Source: Leptonema sp964619535 | Lineage (GTDB): Bacteria; Spirochaetota; Leptospiria; Leptospirales; Leptonemataceae | Direction of reading: 5' to 3' | Assembly: GCA_964619535.1 (NCBI GenBank) | Contig: CAZUEX010000004.1 | Location: 195,814-259,813, forward strand | DNA: 64,000 bases | In this document: positions 52,482 through 61,600 of the stretch, in pieces | Position numbering within the stretch: the stretch's first letter is position 1 | Layout: every line of letters begins with the position of its first letter | The notes under the pieces: model-generated | What the model saw: the letters and a program-made list of their open reading frames with translations, nothing else | Databases searched by the model: none | Told to the model about the DNA's origin: nothing | Made by a program: the position numbers and the translations under genes

Positions 52482-53431
52482 GCGCGGATTGGAGCGGCAT
52501 CATTCTCGACTCGCAATCACCCCAAGACGCATGGGCGGAGATCTTCTCCGCGCTGCAATCACTGTCGATATCCAGCTCGTCGCCGGTGGCGCTGCATGAT
52601 GCGACCGTTATCCCGGATCGCCTGCTGACCGAAGCCGCATGGGAGCTGTGGGAAGCATTCCCGGCACATGCCGAGAAAACATCGGATTGTCTCAAGGGCT
52701 GGGCGTCCTCTGGCTCCGGCAAGGCGGTCCTTATCCTCGACGCCCTTTCTCTTCGCGAGCTGCCCATCCTCATGGGGGCAGCAGAGGCACGAGGTGTTCG
52801 GCCGGTACACGTTAAGGTCACGGGCTCTGAATGTCCGTCCACCACCGATCACTTTGCCAAGAGCCTCGGGCTTCCATCCCGAAGCGCCTTGGCCAACGAC
52901 GGCAAGCCCGGTACCTTCGCATTATTCGGCGGTAATTGTTACACCGATGTGGTGAGCCTTCCTTTTGAAGATTGTGCGGTTCCGCCGTCGCCTAACCTGG
53001 TGATCTGGCATTCCTGGCTGGATGATCTCATCCACCTTCAGCAAAAGCTCCCGGATCAGATCGCCAGCATTGCTACCAGCACCTTGCAGAGCGATGGCTT
53101 CTGGAACTTTGTCAATCGGCTGCGCCAAGGCCGGGATCTGATTATTACCTCGGACCATGGCTATGCGGTCAGCAAGCGTTTTTCCTCGGAGGTCGAGGAC
53201 CCGGATGCCATCGAAATATTGCGGAAGACCTTCGGCGCATCCCGCAACAAGGCTGTTTCCGAGCCTTGGCAGGAGCGATTCATGCCGCCTATCGTCATGA
53301 CGTATAACAACCAGCACGTGGTGATGGGCCAACGGAAGTGGAAGGTCCAGGGGGGATTCCCTCATGTCTGCCACGGCGGCATGAGCCTTCTCGAGGTTGC
53401 CGTACCCTACATGGAGTTTCCCGCGCTATGA
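52478..53431 (+). CDS. Short PglZ-like protein (alkaline-phosphatase superfamily)
   Basis: The 317-aa protein shows an alkaline-phosphatase-superfamily pattern like PglZ: VLILDALSLREL (about 84-95) with a first metal Asp, LIITSDHGYA (about 220-229) with Asp-His, and CHGGMSLLEVAVPYMEFP near the end. PglZ in BREX is usually 700 aa or more, so this is a minimal version. Its stop overlaps the methyltransferase start (ATGA). Confidence 0.72.
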   Translation: MSADWSGIILDSQSPQDAWAEIFSALQSLSISSSSPVALHDATVIPDRLLTEAAWELWEAFPAHAEKTSDCLKGWASSGSGKAVLILDALSLRELPILMGAAEARGVRPVHVKVTGSECPSTTDHFAKSLGLPSRSALANDGKPGTFALFGGNCYTDVVSLPFEDCAVPPSPNLVIWHSWLDDLIHLQQKLPDQIASIATSTLQSDGFWNFVNRLRQGRDLIITSDHGYAVSKRFSSEVEDPDAIEILRKTFGASRNKAVSEPWQERFMPPIVMTYNNQHVVMGQRKWKVQGGFPHVCHGGMSLLEVAVPYMEFPAL

Positions 53432-56400
53432 GTAACCAAAATGTAAAGAACCTCGATCTTTGGGGTAACCCGCTAGAAAAGAACGCGGCAGCCCCCAAGA
53501 AAAATAGTCGGAAGTCAAAAGCCGACAAACTGGCAGAGCTGCTCCCCGACAAGCTCGGCAAGGCGGTCAAATTGCCGGTACCGGATTTTTCAGATCCCAA
53601 CCGCAAGCCTACCTGCCTGGAGGCGGATTTCCCCATCGCGCAGATCAATGCCCTCTCCAACCTGGAAGGCAATGCGGGCAAACCGATTTATCAGATGTCC
53701 AAGTGGTGGGCCAGACGTCGTTCCAGTGTCTTCCGTTCCATGCTGATCGCTGCCGCGACCGAGGCACCTGATGATCCCAACGAGGCAGCCAAGCGCGTTT
53801 GGGATCATTATTACTGCAACCACCAGAAGGCGGGCTCTTTCAAGCATCTGAAGGTACTCGACTGTTTCATGGGCGGCGGCACCACCCTGGTTGAGGGCTC
53901 CCGTCTCGGCATGCAGATGACCGGCGTCGATCTCAATCCGGTGGCATGGTTCGTGGTCAAAAACGAACTGGCCTGCAGCGACCCGGCACAGGTCAAGGCC
54001 CTTTTTGAAGAGATAGAACGTCAGGTCAAACCGCAGATTCAGCCGTTCTATACCACCACCTGCCCGCGAGGCCACCAGGGGCGCTGGATTGACGTGGAAA
54101 CCGGCGAAACCGTCAACCTTGACCCCATCGAGCTACCGCCCGATCAGAGATCCCGGTATCGCTGGGAAGGGCCGGAGGTCATCTATACCTTCTGGGCCAA
54201 ACATGGACCCTGCCAGGCCAAGGGCTGCGGTCATCGCACCCCGATTTTCCGCACCCCGGTCATTGCCGAGAAGAAGCTCTCAACGGGTTACGCCGAGCTG
54301 ACCTGCCCCGGCTGCGGCACGATGTTTCATGCAGAGTTGGGCGAGACCCGCATGGCTCCCGGTGCGGAGCGAATCATCCTGGAAGGTGACACACCGTTCA
54401 CCGAACTGACTCAGGATTTCGCCCGGCTGCTGAATGACTACGACAAGGGCAACGCCAACGACACCTGGGAACGGGCGCTGGCCTTGAAGGCGGCGGCCGC
54501 ACAGGAACCCGGCCTCCACTGCCCCCATTGCGGCACCTTTGCCGGGAAACGCCTGGCCGATGTCTTTGACCGTCATGCCCAGCCCAGCCTCCGCGCTGCC
54601 CAGCGCAAAAAGAAAGACTTCGCCCTCAAAAGCAAACCGGTACAGATGTACCTGCTCATCCATCCCGAATGGATGAAGGGGACTTCGGGGTTTGTCGGTG
54701 ATGAAGAACTGGGCGGCTGGGCCGGTGCGCCTGCTGACGCGACCTCGGATTGGTATGAAAAGCGGATGGAACATCTGCAAGTGATTGAGGTACGCGGGAA
54801 AAAGCTCCCTGAGGTCGTTACTCTGGCAGATGGGACAGAGGTTGAAACTACACGGGGTACCGTTCCACGCAGAGCCCATTTCACCTGTGCCGCCTGTGGT
54901 CGCGAAGGCAACACCCTGGAATCGGTTCGCCCCACCAAACACACCGCCCCGGTGGCGGCCTACACCCTGCAATGCCATTGCCCGCAATGCGAGGCCGAGG
55001 GTTATACCTACGGAGGGCGTTATTTCAAAGCGCCCGATGAGTACGATCTCAAACGACTTGCCGAAACGGAAAAAGAATGGGCCAGCCGGATGGAGGGCGA
55101 TTTGGCAGAGTATTGGCCCCGGCAGATTTGCTGGGATGCCTACATGATGCGGGCCAATGGCGGCGTCAACGACGGCTGGGGATACACCCATTGGTGGAAA
55201 ATGTTTAACTCGCGCCAGCTACTAACTCATACCCAAATTCTCAAAGCCATCACTGAAGCTCCAGAAGATGCTTGGCCGCTTGATGTACGCGAACAAGCTT
55301 TGGGGGCTTTTCAGCAATATCTGAGAAATCAGAATATGTTCGCGTTTTATCACGTCAAGCGCGATTGCCTTGCGCCAGCATTAAGTAACTCAAACTTTCA
55401 TCCAAAGAATGCCGTCATTGAAGTCAGTGCCTATAGCGATGGATATGGACCATGGAAATCAACTTCGGTCGGAATTCTTGGTGGCTTGGAATGGGCACGT
55501 AATCCTTGGGACCCAGTAATCAAAGAGGAGGCAGGTCAAACCAAAAGTATTAGGGCAGATTTGAACGATCCCATCATTCCCGGCAACGAGCCATATTGTG
55601 GATCTTCCACAGACCTGTCGATGCTGGGCAATGAACAGTTCGATCTGGTGATCACCGATCCGCCGTTCGGGAACAACCTCTTCTACGCCGACCTGTCTGA
55701 CTTCTTCTACGTCTGGTTGCGTCTGCCCCTGCGCAAATGGTATGCGGGTCTGCCGGAGGCAGCCTACTTCGAGCAAGAGCGCACACCCCACAGCATGGAG
55801 GCGGTGGACAACTCGGTAGAGCACCCGGACGACCGGGAAGACTACGAGAAAGAGCCCTTCATTGAGTCAAAGCATCTGGCCCGCATTCAGGAACTCACCG
55901 GCGACGCTGCCCTGGCGGAGAAGGACCCGAATCCGCTCTATCGGCCTCAACCCTCCAGTGATTTCTACAGCCAGACCCTTTCAGCCGTCTGGGCCGAGGC
56001 GGGCCGCCGCCTTAAAGATGGCGGCATCATGGCCTTTACCTTCCATCACAACGAGGACCAAGCCTGGATCGACATCCTCAAGGCCCTGTTTGATGCGGGT
56101 TATGTGCTGGTGGCGACCTATCCCATCCGTAGCGATGAGACCAAAGGCGATTCCGGAGCCTTTGGCAGCCGCAAGATCGAATACGACATCATCCATGTCT
56201 GTCGTAAACGTCTCGAAGCCCCGGAACCGGTCAGTTGGGCTCGGATGCGTCGCTGGGTGAAGGAAGAAACGGTCCGGCTCAAGGATCTCCTCGAACACAC
56301 CCACGGCAAGACCCTGCCGGAATCCGACCTGCGGGTCATTCTGCGCGGCAAATCGCTGGAGTTCTATTCGCGCCATTACGGCCAGGTGTTCACCGGTGAC

Positions 56401-56991
56401 GGCCAGGTGCTGGACGTGCGTGACGCCCTGCTCGGCATCAATCAACTCCTCGATGATCTGCTGGAAGACACAACCCAGACCGGCGGTCTGCGTCCGCCCG
56501 ACAGCGCCGAACCGGCCAGCCGCCTCTACCTGCGGATTTTCAAGAACCGCACGGAGATGGAACGCGACGAGCTGCACAAGACCCTGCGCGGCACCGGCAT
56601 TGCCCAGGGCGACCTGGAAGCCAAGGGGTGGATTCGCGTCGTCGGCCGGGCGGTTCATGTGGTGCCTATCCATGAGCGCTTTGCCTTTTTCACCGAACGG
56701 GGACGCAACCGGAAAGTCATCAAGACCGACCTTGATCAGGCCCATTTTCTGATTGGCGCGGCGTATCCCAACTCGGGGATCAAGATCGAGGCGGAACTGA
56801 ATAACCCGAACTTCCGCATCAAGAAGTCTGTGGATGAAATCCTGAAATGGTATGCGGAGGTGGACAAGAACTCCGCCAACCGCTTGGCGGCTAGAACAGC
56901 GGCTCAACTGGTTGAGCATTGGCGGTCCCGCAAAGACCGGCCGCAAGCTGTGCAGCGGACGCTGTTTGACCTGCTGGAGGAGAACGATTGA
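53428..56991 (+). CDS. DUF1156 DNA methyltransferase (PglX-like)
   Basis: This 1187-aa protein starts with a DUF1156 region (CLEADFPIAQINALSNLE, PIYQMSKWWARRRSSVFRSM). It has the SAM-binding motif LDCFMGGGTTLVEG (about 143-156) and catalytic DPPF in VITDPPFGNNLFYADL (about 741). Several CxxC zinc-ribbon pairs (CPGCG, CPHCG, CAACG, CPQC) lie between them. It is probably an N6-adenine methyltransferase that marks host DNA. BREX type 3 carries a DUF1156 methylase of this kind. ATG 53428 overlaps the PglZ-like stop; the frame also extends upstream. Confidence 0.85.
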   Translation: MSNQNVKNLDLWGNPLEKNAAAPKKNSRKSKADKLAELLPDKLGKAVKLPVPDFSDPNRKPTCLEADFPIAQINALSNLEGNAGKPIYQMSKWWARRRSSVFRSMLIAAATEAPDDPNEAAKRVWDHYYCNHQKAGSFKHLKVLDCFMGGGTTLVEGSRLGMQMTGVDLNPVAWFVVKNELACSDPAQVKALFEEIERQVKPQIQPFYTTTCPRGHQGRWIDVETGETVNLDPIELPPDQRSRYRWEGPEVIYTFWAKHGPCQAKGCGHRTPIFRTPVIAEKKLSTGYAELTCPGCGTMFHAELGETRMAPGAERIILEGDTPFTELTQDFARLLNDYDKGNANDTWERALALKAAAAQEPGLHCPHCGTFAGKRLADVFDRHAQPSLRAAQRKKKDFALKSKPVQMYLLIHPEWMKGTSGFVGDEELGGWAGAPADATSDWYEKRMEHLQVIEVRGKKLPEVVTLADGTEVETTRGTVPRRAHFTCAACGREGNTLESVRPTKHTAPVAAYTLQCHCPQCEAEGYTYGGRYFKAPDEYDLKRLAETEKEWASRMEGDLAEYWPRQICWDAYMMRANGGVNDGWGYTHWWKMFNSRQLLTHTQILKAITEAPEDAWPLDVREQALGAFQQYLRNQNMFAFYHVKRDCLAPALSNSNFHPKNAVIEVSAYSDGYGPWKSTSVGILGGLEWARNPWDPVIKEEAGQTKSIRADLNDPIIPGNEPYCGSSTDLSMLGNEQFDLVITDPPFGNNLFYADLSDFFYVWLRLPLRKWYAGLPEAAYFEQERTPHSMEAVDNSVEHPDDREDYEKEPFIESKHLARIQELTGDAALAEKDPNPLYRPQPSSDFYSQTLSAVWAEAGRRLKDGGIMAFTFHHNEDQAWIDILKALFDAGYVLVATYPIRSDETKGDSGAFGSRKIEYDIIHVCRKRLEAPEPVSWARMRRWVKEETVRLKDLLEHTHGKTLPESDLRVILRGKSLEFYSRHYGQVFTGDGQVLDVRDALLGINQLLDDLLEDTTQTGGLRPPDSAEPASRLYLRIFKNRTEMERDELHKTLRGTGIAQGDLEAKGWIRVVGRAVHVVPIHERFAFFTERGRNRKVIKTDLDQAHFLIGAAYPNSGIKIEAELNNPNFRIKKSVDEILKWYAEVDKNSANRLAARTAAQLVEHWRSRKDRPQAVQRTLFDLLEEND

Positions 56992-57491
56992 TGGACACCA
57001 TTACCACTACTGTATGGCAGCGCAAAGGGTCCTGTGTCATCTTCGATCAGAAAAGTCTCGGCCCGTTCATCTCCGAAGGCGCGATGATCTCCCTGCGGCA
57101 GGCCCTCTCCTGGTCCAAAAGTCTTCCGGCCGATCCGCCCGTCCCGGGCCGGACCATCCTCATCTCGGGGCTGGAGACGGTCATCGAAACCATGGAGCCG
57201 CAGGAAACGGAAGACTTCCTGTGCCGCCGGATACGTCCGTTACTGATCAATATCCAGAACCGCTGGACCAATTGCGGCGTGGTGTTTGGGTTTACCTCGC
57301 ATCCCAAGACCTTTGAGGAAACCTCCCTTGAGGAGGAGGTGTTGTTCCGCCGCCGTGACCGCAAGCAGGTGCGCCTTTCCGAAGGGCTTTGGGATGGCAG
57401 TGCTACCGTCAACATGAAGCGGGTTGTTCGAGAAGGCGATAAACCAGGAGAAGAGGTCATAGTTGGCTACTATGTCGCACGCATTTCATGA
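56991..57491 (+). CDS. Unknown 166-aa defence-operon protein
   Basis: I do not recognise this protein. It has a strand-helix pattern (GRTILISGLETVIETMEPQE, LLINIQNRWTNCGVVFGFTS) that could be a degenerate P-loop or sensor fold without a Walker A motif. GGAGGAG precedes the ATG, which overlaps the methyltransferase stop by one base. It overlaps the helicase gene by 20 bases. By position it could be the DUF3780- or BrxF-like accessory of related loci, but I cannot show homology. Confidence 0.65.
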   Translation: MDTITTTVWQRKGSCVIFDQKSLGPFISEGAMISLRQALSWSKSLPADPPVPGRTILISGLETVIETMEPQETEDFLCRRIRPLLINIQNRWTNCGVVFGFTSHPKTFEETSLEEEVLFRRRDRKQVRLSEGLWDGSATVNMKRVVREGDKPGEEVIVGYYVARIS

Positions 57492-60252
57492 GATACGCCC
57501 CGGCCTGAAGATCAACCACCCCGAGCTGGGGGATGGCGTCGTCGTCGGTCGTGAGCCGACGGGGTACATCACGGTCTTCTTTCGCGCCCATGGGGAGCGG
57601 CAGGTGCCTGCCGACGCTCTGCGGCCTGCGGCTGACCGGTTCGATCAGATCGTCCAAAGCATGGTTCCGGCGACAGCGGAACGGCTGGAACAGCTTTGGT
57701 TGGCGGTAGAAGCTGAAGAATTGCCGCTGATGGAAAGCGCCGCGACGCTGACCTCGGCCAAGGTAGATTTGCTTCCGCACCAGGTGGTGCTGGTCCACCG
57801 GGTGGCCAATGCCCGCCCCAAGCGGTTCCTGGTCGCCGATGAGGTCGGGTTGGGCAAGACCATCGAGGCCGCGCTCATCCTTCGTGAACTGGCTTCCCGG
57901 GGTGAACTGACCCGAGCCATCATGATCGTACCTGCCGGGCTGGTGGAAAACTGGCGCAGGGAACTGAATGAGGTTTTCAATCTCGACTTTGAGGTGTTCG
58001 GCAGCGAGGGGGATGTAACCGACCGAAAAACCAACGCCTTTGCCAAGCACAACCGCCTGATCGTCTCGGTCGATACCCTCAAGCGCCCGGCGCGGGTAAA
58101 GAGGCTTCTCGCTGCTCCGCCCTGGGACTTGGTGGTCTTCGACGAGGCGCATCATCTGAGCGTTTATCGTTACGGTAACAAGATCAAGAAAACCGAAAAT
58201 TTCAAACTCGCCGAAGCGATCCGTGACCACTGCCGGGATCTTATTCTCCTGTCGGCAACACCGCACCAGGGCGACCATTTCCGTTTCTGGATGTTGATCC
58301 GACTGCTGAATCCCGAACTTTTCGAGAGTGAGCAGGACATGGTTCGTAACCGGCACCGCCTCAATGCGGTCGTCATCCGTCGCACCAAGGCCGACGCCTG
58401 CGCCCAGGATGGCAGCCCGCTGTTTGTCCGCCGCATGGTTCACACCGAGGGCTTTGAGCTGTCGGAACGGGAAAAGAAGTTTTACAACGCGCTTCTGGAC
58501 TATCTCCGGGATGGCTACAACCTGGCCGCTCAGCAAGGCAACAAAGGCCGTGCGCTGGGTTTTGTGATGACGGTGTTTCAGAAAATCGCAGCCAGTAGCT
58601 TTGCCGCTATCCTCTCGACCCTGCAGCGCCGGTTATTGATGCTGACCATCCAGGAAGGAATTGAGCGCGACGAATTGCTGGATGTGGATGGCCGGAACCG
58701 GGTCTTCGAGGAGGCCCGACAGATCATTCACGACATTTACTCCATCCCGCATGACGCCGTGGGTAACGCCAAGACCGATCAGATCTTGGCGGACGCAAAA
58801 TATCAACTATTGAAAAAGCGAAACGAAGCGCTCTCCTTTGCCTCGACGACTGAAAGCTATTCCGATTCTGAATATGCGGCCGGAGCCGGAGAGGAATCAG
58901 CCGCCATGCTTGTCGCGGTTGCGCTGCCGGAAGAACGGCAACGGATACGTGATCTACTGGCAAAATTTCCTGACGGAATCGAATCAAAGACTGCGGCGCT
59001 TGTTCATGCTCTGCGCCAGATCTGGCAGCAGAACCCAGACGAAAAAGTGGTTATCTTTGCCACCTACCTAGGCACGGTCGAGGCCATTAAGAAACAGCTG
59101 GATGAAGTTTTTCCCAGTGCGGGTGTCGATGTCCTCAAAGGCGGAGATCACGGTGCAAAGACAGCAGCGCAAAAGAGATTCCGCCGCAAGGATGGACCCA
59201 AGGTGCTGGTCTGTACCGCTGCCGGTCGGGAAGGCATCAATCTCCAGTTTGCCCGCATCCTCTTCAATTACGACCTGCCCTGGAATCCCATGGATCTCGA
59301 GCAACGCATCGGCCGCATCCATCGCTATGGCCAGGAATCAACCGCGCAGGTCTACAACCTCGTGGCTGCAGACACCATTGAAGGCCAGATCTATCTACTG
59401 CTTGAGGAAAAGCTGAACGACATCGCCAGAACTCTGGGCAAAGTGGATGAACAGGGGCAGATCGCCGAGGATTTACGGACGCAGGTGTTGGGGCAGCTCG
59501 GCAGTACCTTGAGCTATGACCGGCTCTATCAAGATGCCATTAGTGATCCGACCCTGAAACGAACCCGCCAGGAACTGGAGGTTGCCATGAGCAATGCCAA
59601 TCTGGCGCGTCAGGTTGTATTCGAACTCTTCCAGGAACTCGACCGCTTCAATCTGGGCGACTACCAGAAATTCGATGATGAAGGTCGAGGAATGCAGCGC
59701 CTTGTCAATTTCATTGCGCGGTCGGCCCGACTCGCAGGGTGGAATTTCCGGAAAGAGAGTGATGGCAGGTGGATACTGGTCAGGGATGGCGAACCGAATA
59801 TAGTGTTCACAACAGAGCGTGACGCTGCTCTTCAGGAAGAAACCCTTCAGCTTATCGGCTTGGAGCATCCGGTAGTCAATCAGTTCATGCGCAGATATTC
59901 ATCTTTCGATGCAGGGCCTCGGGCTTTGGCCGGGAAGGTGAACGGAATAGCGGGTGAGGGCCTGCTTACACTCTGGAAAATCAGCACCCACGGCAAAGAC
60001 GGCCAAGCCAGCCACCATGTAGTCAGAATTGGCATGACTGCGGAAGGAGACCGAGCACCATGGCTTGAGCGCCTGGACGACAAAATCCTGGGAATGCAAT
60101 CAACGCCGATCGAGAAATGGCAGGCTATAGCGGCTAACAAGAAGGGCCGATTGCAAGAATTGCTGCATCGCGAACTGAGTTATTCGGGCATCATCAACGA
60201 TGACATGTCTTACTCTGCTACGCCCTTGGCGGTGATAGGGATTGAAAACTAG
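57472..60252 (+). CDS. SNF2-family helicase
   Basis: This 926-aa protein has an N-terminal SH3-like segment (IRPGLKINHPELGDGVVVG). The SNF2 helicase motifs are LVADEVGLGKTIEAAL (Walker A, about 120), VVFDEAHHLS (DEAH box, about 220), LLSATPHQGDH (motif III) and LEQRIGRIHRYGQ (motif VI, about 611). It should translocate on double-stranded DNA. Helicases of this kind accompany DUF1156 methylases in BREX-like and DISARM-like loci. ATG 57472 is chosen; a TTG nine bases upstream is possible. Confidence 0.88.
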   Translation: MSHAFHEIRPGLKINHPELGDGVVVGREPTGYITVFFRAHGERQVPADALRPAADRFDQIVQSMVPATAERLEQLWLAVEAEELPLMESAATLTSAKVDLLPHQVVLVHRVANARPKRFLVADEVGLGKTIEAALILRELASRGELTRAIMIVPAGLVENWRRELNEVFNLDFEVFGSEGDVTDRKTNAFAKHNRLIVSVDTLKRPARVKRLLAAPPWDLVVFDEAHHLSVYRYGNKIKKTENFKLAEAIRDHCRDLILLSATPHQGDHFRFWMLIRLLNPELFESEQDMVRNRHRLNAVVIRRTKADACAQDGSPLFVRRMVHTEGFELSEREKKFYNALLDYLRDGYNLAAQQGNKGRALGFVMTVFQKIAASSFAAILSTLQRRLLMLTIQEGIERDELLDVDGRNRVFEEARQIIHDIYSIPHDAVGNAKTDQILADAKYQLLKKRNEALSFASTTESYSDSEYAAGAGEESAAMLVAVALPEERQRIRDLLAKFPDGIESKTAALVHALRQIWQQNPDEKVVIFATYLGTVEAIKKQLDEVFPSAGVDVLKGGDHGAKTAAQKRFRRKDGPKVLVCTAAGREGINLQFARILFNYDLPWNPMDLEQRIGRIHRYGQESTAQVYNLVAADTIEGQIYLLLEEKLNDIARTLGKVDEQGQIAEDLRTQVLGQLGSTLSYDRLYQDAISDPTLKRTRQELEVAMSNANLARQVVFELFQELDRFNLGDYQKFDDEGRGMQRLVNFIARSARLAGWNFRKESDGRWILVRDGEPNIVFTTERDAALQEETLQLIGLEHPVVNQFMRRYSSFDAGPRALAGKVNGIAGEGLLTLWKISTHGKDGQASHHVVRIGMTAEGDRAPWLERLDDKILGMQSTPIEKWQAIAANKKGRLQELLHRELSYSGIINDDMSYSATPLAVIGIEN

Positions 60253-60262
60253 GAGAAAAGCC

Positions 60263-61600
60263 ATGAAGCCATGGGGAAAGCATGTTTATCGCATCGGTAA
60301 CGAAGAAAATCTTGATGTCCAAGATCCCGATGACAGCAAAAGCATTGAGCTTCAGAAAAAGCACATCGAACCCTGGCTGGCGGCTGTTTTTCAGAGTGAG
60401 CACCTTGCTCTCTTGCTTGGCAGCGGTTTCACAAAGGCAGTTGCATATCAGGCCGGAACCAGCGCAGCTGACATGGCTTGTGACTATGGTGGCTTTCCAC
60501 TGGACGACAAGCTGCAGGATGCCGCCCAGCAGGCCGCTGTGGCTATGGGACGCGGCGAGGCAAATATTGAAGATCAGATCCGGTCCGCCAACGCGTTGGC
60601 CCAAGGTTTGAAAATTCTGGGCGATGACCGTCACACCGAGGTCATCTCCGCCCTTGATGCTTTGTTCAAAAAGTTTTTGAACGGTATCTCCAAAACCGAG
60701 CGGGATCTGAAATCAGCGGTCGAAAAATGCGCGGCATCTGAACCAGCAGATGCCGAACCTGAGGCCGACAAAAAAGCCGGGGAAGAAGCGTCGGAGAAGC
60801 TCGATCCGCTTGTCATGCTCGTCTCTTTTTTGCTCAGCTTTTCTAGCCGGACAGCAACAAGGGAGCGCCTCCATATCTTCACGACCAATTACGACCGGCT
60901 GATCGAATATGGTGCAGATCTGGCGGGTCTGCATTTGCTAGACCGATTCGTCGGCTGTCTTGAACCGATTTTCAGGTCTTCGCGCTTGGACATCGATATG
61001 CACTACAACCCACCTGGCATCCGTGGTGAGCCACGTTATCTGGAGGGCGTGGTTCGTCTTACCAAGCTTCACGGCTCATTGGACTGGGTTTACCGAAACG
61101 GTTTTGTAAGAAAGGTTGGGTTGCCATTTGGCCCGCAGGACGACCATCCGGCGATTAACGATCAGCCAAGCGATTCCGTGATGATCTACCCGAACTCGGC
61201 CAAGGACCGGGAGACATCCGAATACCCCTACGTTGAGCTATTCCGCGATTATGCGGCTGCGGTCTGCCGACCGAACTCGGTGCTTGTCACCTATGGATAT
61301 GGCTTTGGTGACGAGCACATCAACCGCACCATCGCCGACATGCTGACGATTCCATCGACGCATCTGGTCATTATCTCCTTCGGTGATGAAGGAGGACGGA
61401 TTAGCTCCTTCTGCAAACACGTCGGCAGAAAGGCGCAAATATCGTTATTGATCGGTCCGCACTTTGGGAACATGCCGACCTTGGTCGAAAACTACCTTCC
61501 GAAGCCCGCAATAGACCGCATCACCATCCGGCAGACCGAATTGCTTCGAAACCGGGGTTGGGAACCTTCCTCCCATAAAGACGAGGAGGACGAGGCATGA
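60263..61600 (+). CDS. SIR2-domain NADase-like defence effector
   Basis: The 445-aa protein has the SIR2 fold: LLLGSGFTKAV (about 51-60) for NAD binding, TTNYDRLIEY (about 207), KLHGSLDW (about 268) with the catalytic His, and TYGYGFGDEHINRTIADML near the end. A charged Ala/Glu/Lys insertion lies at about 155-185. SIR2 proteins in defence systems typically degrade NAD+ and stop the infected cell. GGAG precedes the ATG. Its stop overlaps the HerA start (ATGA), the layout of SIR2-HerA systems. Confidence 0.85.
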   Translation: MKPWGKHVYRIGNEENLDVQDPDDSKSIELQKKHIEPWLAAVFQSEHLALLLGSGFTKAVAYQAGTSAADMACDYGGFPLDDKLQDAAQQAAVAMGRGEANIEDQIRSANALAQGLKILGDDRHTEVISALDALFKKFLNGISKTERDLKSAVEKCAASEPADAEPEADKKAGEEASEKLDPLVMLVSFLLSFSSRTATRERLHIFTTNYDRLIEYGADLAGLHLLDRFVGCLEPIFRSSRLDIDMHYNPPGIRGEPRYLEGVVRLTKLHGSLDWVYRNGFVRKVGLPFGPQDDHPAINDQPSDSVMIYPNSAKDRETSEYPYVELFRDYAAAVCRPNSVLVTYGYGFGDEHINRTIADMLTIPSTHLVIISFGDEGGRISSFCKHVGRKAQISLLIGPHFGNMPTLVENYLPKPAIDRITIRQTELLRNRGWEPSSHKDEEDEA

